This document shows, piece after piece, positions 45,764 through 55,310 of a DNA stretch of 64,000 bases. Location: NCBI RefSeq assembly GCF_900451005.1, contig NZ_UGIB01000001.1, forward strand, positions 992,001 through 1,056,000, read 5' to 3'. This stretch comes from Helicobacter fennelliae. Lineage in GTDB: Bacteria; Campylobacterota; Campylobacteria; Campylobacterales; Helicobacteraceae. The notes beneath the pieces were generated by a model, which saw only the letters and a program-made list of their open reading frames with translations, was not told where the DNA came from and did not search any database. Each line of letters opens with the position of its first letter. Position 1 is the first letter of the stretch. The translations under genes were made by a program, and so were the position numbers.

Positions 45764-47833
45764 CTAAAACTTTTTCTTTTTTGCATCATCTAAGATAGCC
45801 TTAGCAATCAATGAGACTTCATTGCTAATCTCTGCGCTAGTATTAGCAATAGTTACATTATTTTGTGTAACAGATTCTAGATTTGAAATGGCTTCATTGA
45901 TTTGGGTAATACCTGCTGTTTGTTCTTTGATAGATTCTGCCATATCATTGATTGATTGCACAAGTAGATTTGTATTTGCCTCTATTTCTCCTAGACTTTT
46001 TCCTGTGCGCTCTGCTAGCTTTCTGACTTCATCAGCAACAACTGCAAATCCTCTTCCATGCTCTCCTGCTCTTGCTGCTTCAATCGCAGCATTAAGTGCT
46101 AAGAGATTTGTTTGATCAGCTATATCTCGTATGATACCAATGACATTGCGTATATCTTCTGTTTGTTGGATTACTTCATTAGTCCTGCCTGAGACATTTT
46201 GCATAGAAGAAGTGATCTCTTCTACTGCTGTGGCTGTTTGCTCTAATGAGCTTGCTTGAGAGTGAGAGGATTGGGTAAGATTATTGACTGCTTCTTCAAG
46301 TTTATTGCTTTGGGTATTGAGTGTATTTGCAAAGTCAGATGAAGCAGAGAGCATTTTTCGTATTTCTTCACCTAAAGTATTTGTAATCACTTCTACTCTT
46401 CCTTGTGCATTTTTAACTTGCGTTGAAAAATCAAGTTTTGCAAATGAATCAAATACACGATTAAGCTCTGGTAAATCATTTCCAATAGCACTTGAGAGAA
46501 GATCTAGAAGTTTATTGACAGAATCTTTGAGTGTATTTAGCTCTGAATTACTTCCTGTGAGTGTTATTCTTTGATCTACATGTCCTTCTCTTGTGTGTTC
46601 TATAACAGCTAGAGATTGTTGGACAAGTTCTTGATCTTTTTGGAGGGATTGTTTGGTGTGTTGTATATTTGCATTAATAGCTTGAGCAATTTGTTCAAAT
46701 TCATCGCCACTTTTGATTTGAAGTGTTGTTGCATCTTTGGCTTCGTGATTGATATATTTAAAGAATTCTGATAAGCCTGTTGCTATGGTTTTGAGGGGGG
46801 AGATAAAGCGATGAATGCAAAACAAAATCACAACCATACCAAGAGCAAAAAACAAAATTCCAATGAAAAAAATCATTCCAAATTGCGTGCTAATCGCAGA
46901 AGTATATTTACTTTCATTCGCACAAACCGCCACTATCCACCCAAATGGAAGCTCTGTAAAAACAGCCAAGTATGTATCATTATGGCTATCTTTATAATCT
47001 AACCAATGTTCCTGCCAATCCTTTTGCTCTGCCAACTGATTTGTTTTGGTCGCGCTTGTTGTGCTAGTTTGGGCTATATCTTGCGCTTGTTGTAATGCTT
47101 CTTGAATGCCACTTATCGCGATTGTGCTATCAGTTGCATTTATCAATTTAGTTTTTTCTTGCGCTTTGGAATGATAAAACACATTGCCCGCAGAATCTGT
47201 GATTATCAATTCACTTTCTTGCAATGCATCTACAAAAGGCTTTAGTCGCGCACTAATTTCCTCAAATGCGATATCCATACTGATTACGCCTGTAAATTTG
47301 CCATTTTTAATAAGTGGCATGGTGGCTGTAATGATTATTTTGTTTTTATCTTTAGGTGAGCTATACGCGGGTGTAAATATAGGCTTAAAAGCTTGCTTTG
47401 TATGCATATACCATTGATTTGTGCGCGATTCCTTGCGTGATTGTTTATCATTCTCCCAATTCGGTGAAAAATGTGTTTTGGAAGTGTTGGTTGTGGATTC
47501 TGTGAGGGTTGCGCCATCATCTTCATAGACAATCGATACATTGAGAGATTTAGACATCTGCGCTATTTGATAGAGAATCTGCCGTTGGGCGATCACATCA
47601 TTCTTATCGAGCGTAGCGAGATTTTTGGTGGCAAACTCAAGCTTACGCCACACATCATGCGCCACCACATCAATGATTGCAGATACGCTATGAAGCTCTG
47701 TGGTTTGTGTATTTGCATAAAGTTTATAAATGCTTTTTTTGCTCTGATGATAGCTTACAAACATCACGATAGTAAATACAATCACAAACACAATTCCCAC
47801 AGAAAGCATAATTTTTGAACTCAATGTTTTCAT
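45764..47833 (-). CDS. Methyl-accepting chemotaxis protein with periplasmic Cache domain
   Basis: About 689 residues. First helix [18 protein letters not shown], a periplasmic sensing domain of about 270 residues that looks like a double Cache ([20 protein letters not shown]), second helix [20 protein letters not shown] near 330, HAMP-like linker, then the conserved signalling hairpin [20 protein letters not shown] and [17 protein letters not shown] chose ATG 47833, which opens directly into the helix and follows AGGGG; an upstream in-frame start only adds a non-hydrophobic tail. It directs the flagellar motor through CheA/CheW. The ligand cannot be told from sequence. Confidence 0.9.
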   Translation of the reverse strand: MKTLSSKIMLSVGIVFVIVFTIVMFVSYHQSKKSIYKLYANTQTTELHSVSAIIDVVAHDVWRKLEFATKNLATLDKNDVIAQRQILYQIAQMSKSLNVSIVYEDDGATLTESTTNTSKTHFSPNWENDKQSRKESRTNQWYMHTKQAFKPIFTPAYSSPKDKNKIIITATMPLIKNGKFTGVISMDIAFEEISARLKPFVDALQESELIITDSAGNVFYHSKAQEKTKLINATDSTIAISGIQEALQQAQDIAQTSTTSATKTNQLAEQKDWQEHWLDYKDSHNDTYLAVFTELPFGWIVAVCANESKYTSAISTQFGMIFFIGILFFALGMVVILFCIHRFISPLKTIATGLSEFFKYINHEAKDATTLQIKSGDEFEQIAQAINANIQHTKQSLQKDQELVQQSLAVIEHTREGHVDQRITLTGSNSELNTLKDSVNKLLDLLSSAIGNDLPELNRVFDSFAKLDFSTQVKNAQGRVEVITNTLGEEIRKMLSASSDFANTLNTQSNKLEEAVNNLTQSSHSQASSLEQTATAVEEITSSMQNVSGRTNEVIQQTEDIRNVIGIIRDIADQTNLLALNAAIEAARAGEHGRGFAVVADEVRKLAERTGKSLGEIEANTNLLVQSINDMAESIKEQTAGITQINEAISNLESVTQNNVTIANTSAEISNEVSLIAKAILDDAKKKKF

Positions 47834-47954
47834 AAAGCAACCCCTAATCTCATACAAAGCACATTCTAGCTTTGAAGTTCTTAATTTTTCTTAAGTTTGT
47901 GCGCAAAATCCAAAAACTCTGAAGCTATATATTAAGATTTTTGAAGAGTTTTTG

Positions 47955-48024
47955 AAGTGATAAAAATGTTATTTTTTTAATCTAAGATTATCGGGTTTTC
48001 AGATTTTACTTTAAGGAGAACAGA
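47955..48024 (+). promoter_or_regulatory. Leader and promoter of the first sulfotransferase gene
   Basis: From 47955 to 48068 the sequence is identical to 50269-50382 upstream of and into the second gene. The block starts AAGTGATAAAAATGTTATTT and includes the strong ribosome binding site AAGGAGA before ATG. The identity implies the two genes are controlled in the same way. I cannot fix the -10 and -35 elements with certainty. Confidence 0.5.
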
Positions 48025-49896
48025 ATGAAAATAAGCAAAGTTGTATCAAGTTTATTGGTCGTGGGAGCTATCGCTTCAAGTGTGCCAAATGTAGCACTTG
48101 CAATCGGTGGCGCAAGCGGTCCTAAGCTCACTTACAATATACCCGGAAAAATCGGTGAAATTATCGTGAATCCTTATGGTCTTGCACCACTTACAGCGGT
48201 TATCAAAAATGGTGGCTATGAGCTCAAAAACGCAAAAGTAACGGTTGTAGGCAAAAAAGGTGGAGTTGATATTAGCTACAATGTCGCCGATAAACATTTG
48301 CGAACTCACGCTGGGATTCCGGTATTTGGACTTTATGCGGATTATCAAAACACCGTAAATGTCGAATATGACAGAATCTTTAATGGCAAAGTAGAAAAAA
48401 TCAAAGAAACTTACAAAATCTATGCTGCACCTATTTATGGACAATCAGGCGGTGGTGGCACCGGGTTATTCTTTAGCAATATTGATGTCAAAAAAGTTGA
48501 TCCTGCATTCAAAAATAGATTGTATTTTGTCAATGATTTGGGTAGCGATCAAAAAGGTATGAAAGTCGTTTGGAATAACCCATCAGGCGGTGCATTAGAG
48601 TGGAATTATGAGCCACAAAACTTCATCATTGACACAAAAGGCGAAGTGCGCTGGTATATGCTTCCTAATCAAATCCATGATATGCAATCAATCTTTAAAA
48701 ATGGCGTCATGATGGGATTCCGTCAAAACACTGATGGTGCGCTCTCTTGGGGATTTGGTCAAAGATATGTCAAATACGACATTATGGGTAGAGAGATTTT
48801 TAACCGCAAACTTCCAGAATCTTATAATGACTATTCACATTTTATGTATCCAGCCACAGCAGGCAAATCAGCAGGGCATTACTTTATGAGAGTTGCAAGC
48901 TCAAACTACAAACGTCCTGATGGCAAAAATGTGCGAACCGTGCGAGATGTGATCGTAGAAGTCGATGAAAATGGGAATGCAGTTGATGATTGGAAATTGT
49001 TTGAGATTCTCGATCCATACAGAGACAATATCATCAAAGTGCTTGATCAAGGTGCTGTGTGCTTAAATATCGATGCAAGTAAAGCAGGACACACTATGAG
49101 TGCTGAAGAATTAGCAAAACTTGATGAAAGCAATACATTTGGTGATGTTACAGGAAGTGGTGCAGGACGCAACTGGGCGCATGTCAATAGTGTATGGTAT
49201 GATGCAGAAGATGACTCAATCATTATCTCTTCACGACATCAATCAGCAATGGTTAAAATTGGTCGTGATAAAAAAGTAAAATGGATTGTTGGAGCACATA
49301 AAGGCTGGAAAGATCAATTCAAACCATTCCTTTTGCAACCTGTTGATGAAAAAGGTAATAAAATCGTATGTGATGATGAATACACTAAATGCCCCGGATA
49401 TACAAACAAAGCTGGTGGATTTGACTGGACTTGGACACAACATACAGCATTTAAAATCGATGCAAAATCAAAAGGTGATATTTTATATCTTTCAGCATTT
49501 GATAATGGAGACTCAAGAGGAATGGAGCAACCAACATTTCCTACAGATAAATACTCTCGTGCTGTAATTTACAAAATCGATCAAAAGAAAATGACAATCG
49601 AACAAATCTGGGAATATGGTAAAAATAGAGGTCATTCTTACTATTCACCAGTTACATCAATTACAGAATTCCACCCTGATACAAACTCTGTGCTTGTATA
49701 TTCTGCGACAGCAAGTATGAGCTTTGACATTGCTTCTGGAAAAGCTGGTGGCAGACCACAACCATTTATCAATGAATTCAAATGGAATCCAAATGCAAAA
49801 ACTCCTGAAAAAGAGCCTGCGGTAGAAATCCAACTTCATGACGCAATGGGTTATCAAGCATTTCCATTTAGTGTAACTAGCGCATTTAGCAAATAA
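48025..49896 (+). CDS. assT: Arylsulfate sulfotransferase, copy 1
   Basis: A 623-residue periplasmic enzyme with signal peptide MKISKVVSSLLVVGAIASSV (cleavage after VALA). It moves a sulfate group from one phenolic sulfate ester to another phenol without PAPS. Expected catalytic positions are visible: His272 (YSHFMYP), His386 (NWAHVNSVW), Arg404 (SSRHQ) and His473 (WTWTQHTAF), with the His-to-Arg spacing of 18 seen in E. coli AssT. The cysteines in CDDEYTKC may form the disulfide the family needs. No dsb partner gene is adjacent. Residues about 320-560 are nearly identical to copy 2, while the N-terminal 265 and the last 50 differ. Confidence 0.88.
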   Translation: MKISKVVSSLLVVGAIASSVPNVALAIGGASGPKLTYNIPGKIGEIIVNPYGLAPLTAVIKNGGYELKNAKVTVVGKKGGVDISYNVADKHLRTHAGIPVFGLYADYQNTVNVEYDRIFNGKVEKIKETYKIYAAPIYGQSGGGGTGLFFSNIDVKKVDPAFKNRLYFVNDLGSDQKGMKVVWNNPSGGALEWNYEPQNFIIDTKGEVRWYMLPNQIHDMQSIFKNGVMMGFRQNTDGALSWGFGQRYVKYDIMGREIFNRKLPESYNDYSHFMYPATAGKSAGHYFMRVASSNYKRPDGKNVRTVRDVIVEVDENGNAVDDWKLFEILDPYRDNIIKVLDQGAVCLNIDASKAGHTMSAEELAKLDESNTFGDVTGSGAGRNWAHVNSVWYDAEDDSIIISSRHQSAMVKIGRDKKVKWIVGAHKGWKDQFKPFLLQPVDEKGNKIVCDDEYTKCPGYTNKAGGFDWTWTQHTAFKIDAKSKGDILYLSAFDNGDSRGMEQPTFPTDKYSRAVIYKIDQKKMTIEQIWEYGKNRGHSYYSPVTSITEFHPDTNSVLVYSATASMSFDIASGKAGGRPQPFINEFKWNPNAKTPEKEPAVEIQLHDAMGYQAFPFSVTSAFSK

Positions 49897-49908
49897 TTAC
49901 ACAAACGC

Positions 49909-49932
49909 GATAGTGGCTGCAAAGCCACTATC
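49909..49932 (+). terminator. Hairpin after assT copy 1
   Basis: GATAGTGGCT and AGCCACTATC form a perfect 10-bp stem with loop GCAA, 12 bases after the stop codon. No long T run follows, so it may act as a terminator or an mRNA stabiliser. Confidence 0.55.
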
Positions 49933-50268
49933 TTAGCATTTAGATTCTGCTTAGATTCTATGTCGCAAAAATTCTTACAATTTCTCTCCAAATTTTCTCA
50001 CGCAATTTTTCTCACAATAGTAGCAGTAATAGCCAAAATAGATTCTGTGGTATAGATTCTCTTTTATACTTTAAGCCTTCTATTTATTTTTGCTATTTTG
50101 CGCTATATTCACTGCTATTTTATCGCCACCATTCCACCACCTCAAAATAACAAAACCTTAAAATACCAAACAAAAGCATTCCAAAATCATTTATACAAAT
50201 TATTCTCATTAATAAAACCACGCAAACAAACCACTACCACGAATAATCACAACTCACAAAATAACCCT
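49933..50268. other. Intergenic region between the two assT genes
   Basis: AT-rich sequence with many TTC/AAAT runs and three copies of the word AGATTCT. No coding frame, RNA or repeat of the palindromic family is visible. The right end joins the duplicated leader at 50269. Confidence 0.4.
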
Positions 50269-50338
50269 AAGTGATAAAAATGTTATTTTTTTAATCTAAG
50301 ATTATCGGGTTTTCAGATTTTACTTTAAGGAGAACAGA
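50269..50338 (+). promoter_or_regulatory. Duplicated leader and promoter of the second sulfotransferase gene
   Basis: Identical to 47955-48024, including AAGGAGA before the ATG. The sequences upstream of the two blocks are unrelated, so the duplicated unit began at this point. Confidence 0.5.
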
Positions 50339-52207
50339 ATGAAAATAAGCAAAGTTGTATCAAGTTTATTGGTCGTGGGAGCGGTCATTTCAAGTGTGCC
50401 AAATGTAGCACTTGCAGGTGGTGGCGCAAGTGGTCCTAAAGTCCAGCATGTCGCAGTAGGAAAAATCGGTGAAATTGTCGTAAATCCCTATGGCATCGCA
50501 CCACTTACAGCAATCATCAAAAATGGTGGCTATGAGCTCAAAAACGCAAAAGTAACGGTTGTAGGCAGAAATGGCGGGATTGACATCAGCTATAAAGTAT
50601 CTGATGATCATCTCAAAAATCACGCTGGGATTCCGGTATTTGGACTTTATGCGGATTACAAAAACACCGTAAATGTCGAATATGACAGAATCTTTAATGG
50701 CAAAGTAGAAAAAATCAAAGAAACTTACAAAATCTATGCTGCACCTATTTATGGAGATATTACAGGACTCAATGAAGGTGGCGTACTGCTTAGCAAAGTC
50801 GCAGTCAAAAAAGTCGATCCTGCATTCAAGGATAGATTGTATTTTATCAATAACCTCTCTTCAAATCCTCTCAGCTCACAAGCCGTTTGGAATAACCCAT
50901 CAGGCGGTGCATTAGAGTGGAATTTCGTATCTCAAAACTTCATCGTTGATACAAAAGGCGAAGTGCGCTGGTATATGCTTATAGACAAAATCTATGATAG
51001 AGAATCCATCTACAAAGCAGGTCCGATGATGGGATTCCGTCAAAACACTGATGGTGCGCTCTCTTGGGGATTTGGTCAAAGATATGTCAAATACGACATT
51101 ATGGGTAAAGAAGTCTTTGATCGTAGATTGCCAATCGGCTACAATGACTATTCACATTTTATGTATCCAGCCACAGCAGGCAAATCAGCAGGGCATTACT
51201 TTATGAGAGTTGCAAGCTCAAACTACAAACGTCCTGATGGCAAAAATGTGCGAACCGTGCGAGATGTGATCGTAGAAGTCGATGAAAATGGAAAAGTTGT
51301 CGATGATTGGAAATTGTTTGAGATTCTCGATCCATACAGAGACAATATCATCAAAGTGCTTGATCAAGGTGCTGTGTGCTTAAATATCGATGCAAGTAAA
51401 GCAGGACACACTATGAGTGCTGAAGAATTAGCAAAACTTGATGAAAGCAATACATTTGGTGATGTTACAGGAAGTGGTGCAGGACGCAACTGGGCGCATG
51501 TCAATAGTGTATGGTATGATGCAGAAGATGACTCAATCATTATCTCTTCACGACATCAATCAGCAATGGTTAAAATTGGTCGTGATAAAAAAGTAAAATG
51601 GATTGTTGGAGCACATAAAGGCTGGAAAGATCAATTCAAACCATTCCTTTTGCAACCTGTTGATGAAAAAGGTAATAAAATCGTATGTGATGATGAATAC
51701 ACTAAATGCCCCGGATATACAAACAAAGCTGGTGGATTTGACTGGACTTGGACACAACATACAGCATTTAAAATCGATGCAAAATCAAAAGGTGATATTT
51801 TATATCTTTCAGCATTTGATAATGGAGACTCAAGAGGAATGGAGCAACCAACATTTCCTACAGATAAATACTCTCGTGCTGTAATTTACAAAATCGATCA
51901 AAAGAAAATGACAATCGAACAAATCTGGGAATATGGTAAAAATAGAGGTCATTCTTACTATTCACCAATTACATCAATTACAGAATTCCACCCTGATACA
52001 AACTCTGTGCTTGTATATTCTGCGACAGCAGGGCTTAATATGGCTCAATTTGCAAGAATGCAAGTATCGCCTATTTTGCAAGAATTCAAATGGAATCCAA
52101 ATGCAAAAACTCCTGAAAAAGAGCCTGCAGTCGAACTTCAATTCTCAGGCACTCCTATTGGCTATCAAGCACTTCCATTTGATATAAAAAGTGCATTAAG
52201 CAAATAA
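50339..52207 (+). CDS. assT: Arylsulfate sulfotransferase, copy 2
   Basis: 622 residues, same signal peptide and same catalytic set as copy 1 (YSHFMYP, NWAHVNSVW, SSRHQ, WTWTQHTAF). The stretch from about 51304 to 52027 matches copy 1 (48987-49709) with a single base change that I can see, whereas the flanks differ in many codons. The C-terminal end reads GYQALPFDIKSALSK. The outer-membrane protein gene follows after 9 bases, so it is co-transcribed with this copy. The N-terminal divergence around the substrate-facing loops suggests different acceptor ranges; that is inference. Confidence 0.88.
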   Translation: MKISKVVSSLLVVGAVISSVPNVALAGGGASGPKVQHVAVGKIGEIVVNPYGIAPLTAIIKNGGYELKNAKVTVVGRNGGIDISYKVSDDHLKNHAGIPVFGLYADYKNTVNVEYDRIFNGKVEKIKETYKIYAAPIYGDITGLNEGGVLLSKVAVKKVDPAFKDRLYFINNLSSNPLSSQAVWNNPSGGALEWNFVSQNFIVDTKGEVRWYMLIDKIYDRESIYKAGPMMGFRQNTDGALSWGFGQRYVKYDIMGKEVFDRRLPIGYNDYSHFMYPATAGKSAGHYFMRVASSNYKRPDGKNVRTVRDVIVEVDENGKVVDDWKLFEILDPYRDNIIKVLDQGAVCLNIDASKAGHTMSAEELAKLDESNTFGDVTGSGAGRNWAHVNSVWYDAEDDSIIISSRHQSAMVKIGRDKKVKWIVGAHKGWKDQFKPFLLQPVDEKGNKIVCDDEYTKCPGYTNKAGGFDWTWTQHTAFKIDAKSKGDILYLSAFDNGDSRGMEQPTFPTDKYSRAVIYKIDQKKMTIEQIWEYGKNRGHSYYSPITSITEFHPDTNSVLVYSATAGLNMAQFARMQVSPILQEFKWNPNAKTPEKEPAVELQFSGTPIGYQALPFDIKSALSK

Positions 52208-52216
52208 GGAGCTTAT

Positions 52217-53146
52217 ATGAAATATTTAAGCAAAGTTGCAACCCTTACAGCCCTAAGTGCTTGCGCGGCATTTGGTGCGCCTGATGAATTTGATTGGTCA
52301 GGGACAAGCTGGCCTGATCTCCCTAAGCAGACGAGCTTTCCTGCAGAAGTCGCAACTACTGCGGCTACTGCCTATGGGCTAAAAAGTGAAAAACATGGCA
52401 AAGTCTATCCTGTCGCCACAGCGGGTGTTACCACTGCGACAGGTGGTTCGACCACTTATGCTGGTAGTTTGGCAGTGCTTATGCGTTATTTTCTCACTAC
52501 ACCAAATGAAAACGCAATCAACAATACCTTTAACTTTGTCGCTCGTATCGGACTTGGCAATCAATGGGATATTGCTATTGCGGTTCCACAAAACTACAAT
52601 GTCCAAACAAATAACCCAAATGCCACCAAACGCTATGGTGCGCTTGGGCGATTACCACTTACATTCCACAGGCAGCATTGGGCGAAAAAATTTGGTGAAT
52701 CTTCTTTTGCGATCGCGACAAACTATATCATCAACATTCCTGCTTCAGCTGGAATGGCGCAGCCTTGGGGCTTTGGCTGGGGCGTAGGCTGGACTTGGCA
52801 ATACCACCAAATGAGCTGGATATTTGATGCAAAATATACGACTTTTACAGGTGGGCGTCCGGGCGAATTCAATATCCAAACAGGGTATCTTTTTGCCTTT
52901 ACAAACTGGGTATTTGGCGGGCTTGAGGCAAATTTTGATTATATCCCTTTCACTACGGGCTGGGCTATCGATAGTCAAATCGGCAAGACAAACCTCTGGC
53001 TTGGACCAAGCATAAACTTCAAATCCGTAGCGCACAAAAACAAAACTTTCCATATTGGGATATTCTTTGATGTGATCCGCCACGCGCAACTTGAAGCTAA
53101 TCGCACACTTTGGAAATTTGGATCTGGATTTACACTTCCATTCTAA
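52217..53146 (+). CDS. Outer-membrane beta-barrel protein linked to assT
   Basis: A 309-residue protein with a signal peptide (MKYLSKVATLTALSACAAFG). The mature part alternates polar and aromatic residues (WGFGWGVGWTWQYHQMSWIF; YLFAFTNWVFGGLEANFDYI) and ends in FTLPF, a terminal Phe typical of outer-membrane barrels. It is rich in Trp and Tyr. Placed directly after assT copy 2 (AAGGAGC overlaps the assT stop), it may be the channel for aryl sulfates or phenols. I do not recognise a named family. Confidence 0.65.
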   Translation: MKYLSKVATLTALSACAAFGAPDEFDWSGTSWPDLPKQTSFPAEVATTAATAYGLKSEKHGKVYPVATAGVTTATGGSTTYAGSLAVLMRYFLTTPNENAINNTFNFVARIGLGNQWDIAIAVPQNYNVQTNNPNATKRYGALGRLPLTFHRQHWAKKFGESSFAIATNYIINIPASAGMAQPWGFGWGVGWTWQYHQMSWIFDAKYTTFTGGRPGEFNIQTGYLFAFTNWVFGGLEANFDYIPFTTGWAIDSQIGKTNLWLGPSINFKSVAHKNKTFHIGIFFDVIRHAQLEANRTLWKFGSGFTLPF

Positions 53147-53445
53147 TTTTCTTAGTTATTTTTCTTGTGCTAGATTCTCGCTATTACTCAAAGATGCGAG
53201 AATCTACGCGCTTTGACTTCACATTTTACATTTATATTTATATTTTGTGCTTATGCACTTGCACCATAGCCCAATCAAACCAAACACCAACCAAACCAAT
53301 CCAAAAACCTGTCTAAAAACACCTGCCTAACTTTTCATTCCAAACCTTGCAAATCTAGCCAATACAGAATCTTAGATTCTTAAGTTTCTCATAATTCCAT
53401 AATCACATTGTATTTTTTATGTATTCTTTGTGTTTTTTCTTTCTA

Positions 53446-53462
53446 TTTTTTTTTTTTTTTTT
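53446..53462. repeat. T17 homopolymer upstream of TonB receptor gene
   Basis: Seventeen T about 160 bases before the receptor start. Long T tracts in Helicobacter promoters often vary in length and change promoter strength. The rest of the gap 53147-53623 is AT-rich; the part after 53520 (AATTTTCATTATTGCTTATT) is a possible Fur-type operator but too degenerate to call. Confidence 0.6.
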
Positions 53463-53623
53463 GGATTCTTCGGCTGCTTTTTATCAGAATCTAAAGAATC
53501 CAAAAATCACTCCACAAAACAATAACTAATTTTCATTATTGCTTATTTATAGGAATTAAACTTATTTTTATATTTAAAAAAATACAATAACCACTTTTGT
53601 TTTATCCAAAAAGGACATTACAA

Positions 53624-54738
53624 ATGATAAAGAAAAAATCAATCCTAACACTTATATTTTCTTCACTTTTGTTGTCAAATCTCAACGCAGAAATACAAAA
53701 CAATGAGCTACAAAATAAAGAAATCTCAAATAGGGGGGGGCAGAGCAAAGCCCTAAAAATGAAGGCTCAGACAACTTGACAAATCAAACAGCACAAGATT
53801 CTAATCAGGATTCTGGAATGCAAGATTCCACAAAAGAAGATTCTAGCACTTCATCACAAGCACAAACCCAAACTCCAACCTCAACCCAAAATCAAGCCCC
53901 AATCTCATCTCAAACTACTTCATCTCAACCCACTTCGCAAGGTATCGAAACAAGAGAGCTTGGGCGACAAGTTGTAAGCGCGAGTGGTTATGCACAAGAC
54001 ATCAAAGACGCACCTGCGAGTATTAGCGTGATAAGTAAAGAGGAGCTAGAGACCAAGCCCTATCGTGATTTGGGCGAGGCAGTCGCGGACATTCCTGGCG
54101 TGGATATTCAGCGCGGGAAAACAGGAGGCTTTACTATTTCAATGCGCGGATTTGAGTCTAAATATACACTCTTTCTTGTCGATGGCAAAAGACAAAATCC
54201 AAGCGATGGCTTCAATCTCAATGGCTTTGATGCAGTAAATACGAGCTTTATGCCACCAATTAGCATGATTGAGCGCATTGAAGTTATCCGCGGACCTGCC
54301 TCCACACTTTATGGCTCAGACGCGATAGGCGGTGTCATCAATGTAATCACAAAGAAAAATCCTGATAAACTCGCAGGCTCAATTAGCCTAGATTCTATCT
54401 TTCAAGAGGATAGAATCACTTGGGGAAATTCTCATAGTGTCAATGGCTATCTCGCAGTGCCAATTATCAAAAATACCCTCTCGCTTTCAGTAAGAGGTAA
54501 AGTGTATTCTAAAGAATCTAGTTTCTTACAGCTTCCAAATGGTAGCGCACAAGGCAATACTGCAGGACTTTATGATATTTATAATCTCGGCGGACGCCTA
54601 AACTACACAATTAATAATAAAAACAATCTCTATCTTGATGGCGAATACTACTTACAAAAAGCAAGTGGCTCTAGCCTCTATGGGCAGGCTACCACAGATA
54701 CAAGCAGTGCAAAGCAATTATGTGCGGATTAAATCTAC
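53624..54738 (+). pseudogene. TonB-dependent receptor, phase OFF and truncated
   Basis: ATG 53624 follows AAAAGGA and opens a signal peptide (MIKKKSILTLIFSSLLLSN). A G8 tract at 53733-53740 puts the rest out of frame; nine G would restore EISNRGG into the downstream frame. That frame has the plug domain: SASGYAQDIKDAPASISVIS, DIPGVDIQRGKTGGFTISMR and EVIRGPASTLYGSDAIGGVI, as in CirA/FepA-like siderophore or haem receptors. A further shift near 54700 leads to QAVQSNYVRIKS, where the gene is cut at 54727-54738. The next 42 codons lie at 5395-5524. The remaining barrel is absent, so this is non-functional. Confidence 0.85.
53733..53740. repeat. G8 phase-variation tract
   Basis: Eight G just after the signal peptide region of the TonB receptor gene. 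Eight is out of frame; nine would be in frame. The effect is moot here, because the gene is also truncated. Confidence 0.75.
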
Positions 54739-55003
54739 TTTTTTGGCATTTTGCTCCCTAAATCTAGCTGAACGAAGCTTGTATTGTTGGGCAATGCTAA
54801 GTCCTAGCCCCTTTTCCAAATCCTTTGGTGTCATAAATTTAGCAAAGAAGTTTGGTGCTTCTTGCTCTTGCTGAGTATTTCCATCGACCTCCTCTAAATG
54901 CGTATGGTTAAGAAGCAGATTTATTACTTTTTGGACTTTCTTTATCCACAAGAACCGATACTTGACCTGATTTAAAGCGCATTTTCTTGTGTTTTGCTTT
55001 CAT
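54727..55003 (-). pseudogene. Excisionase-like HTH gene, N-terminal and middle part
   Basis: From ATG 55003 it reads MKAKHKKMRFKSGQVSVLVD, then in a second frame KVINLLLNHTHLEEVDGN and NFFAKFMTPKDLEKGLGLSI, AQQYKLRSARFREQNAKK, up to the 12-bp joint at 54727-54738. One more base in the T6 run at 54739-54744 leads into the C-terminal piece found at 5303-5406. The protein would be a small DNA-binding HTH_17/excisionase type. The ribosome binding site is missing because 114 bp upstream are deleted relative to the other copy. Confidence 0.55.
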
Positions 55004-55300
55004 AAAGAATGCTAGAATCACACAATTAGTTTTAAAAGGATTTACAATGAAAAGCAAAGGCGAAAAACTCAAAGAATTACGAAGTGCCTATAAACTCTCT
55101 CAAGCAGAATTTGCCGATAAAGTAGGCTCTACAAAAGCAGCAATCCACTCCTATGAGCATAATTTCAACCAAATTCCAAAAACGATAATGCAAAAAATCA
55201 CGCAAGCTACAGGCATAGGGTTAGAATATTTTGAAAGCAATATGAGCTTAGAAGCAGCATTTGCTACATACAACATAGATACCACTAACCCTAAAATGAA
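55004..55300. repeat. 297-bp direct repeat, copy 2 (first at 5716-6012)
   Basis: This copy matches 5716-6012 as far as I can see. It ends inside the codons for NTTNPKM, after which the two loci have nothing in common. Confidence 0.8.
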
Positions 55301-55310
55301 AGGCAAATAA
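55047..55310 (+). CDS. Truncated XRE repressor: DNA-binding domain only
   Basis: An 87-residue protein with the same helix-turn-helix domain as the repressor at 5759-6415 (LSQAEFADKVGSTKAAIHSY) but lacking the S24-like C-terminal half. It ends KMKGK. Its stop overlaps the ATG of the next gene (TAATG), so it would be translated together with the methyltransferase-like gene. It could bind the same operators and interfere with the full-length repressor; that is inference. Confidence 0.6.
   Translation: MKSKGEKLKELRSAYKLSQAEFADKVGSTKAAIHSYEHNFNQIPKTIMQKITQATGIGLEYFESNMSLEAAFATYNIDTTNPKMKGK

Noticed and set aside
46794-46799. G6 run in the chemoreceptor gene as a phase-variation tract
   Set aside because: Six bases is short, lies in an ordinary conserved region, and the gene is in frame. 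No insert surrounds it as in the real tracts.
48025-52207. Tandem assT as a pure assembly duplication
   Set aside because: The copies differ clearly in the first 265 codons and in the last 50, so two real genes exist. Only the identical tract needs explanation.
53776-54732. TonB receptor gene starting at the TTG at 53776
   Set aside because: A proper signal peptide with its own ribosome binding site lies upstream and is linked by the G8 tract, so the internal start is not the real one.
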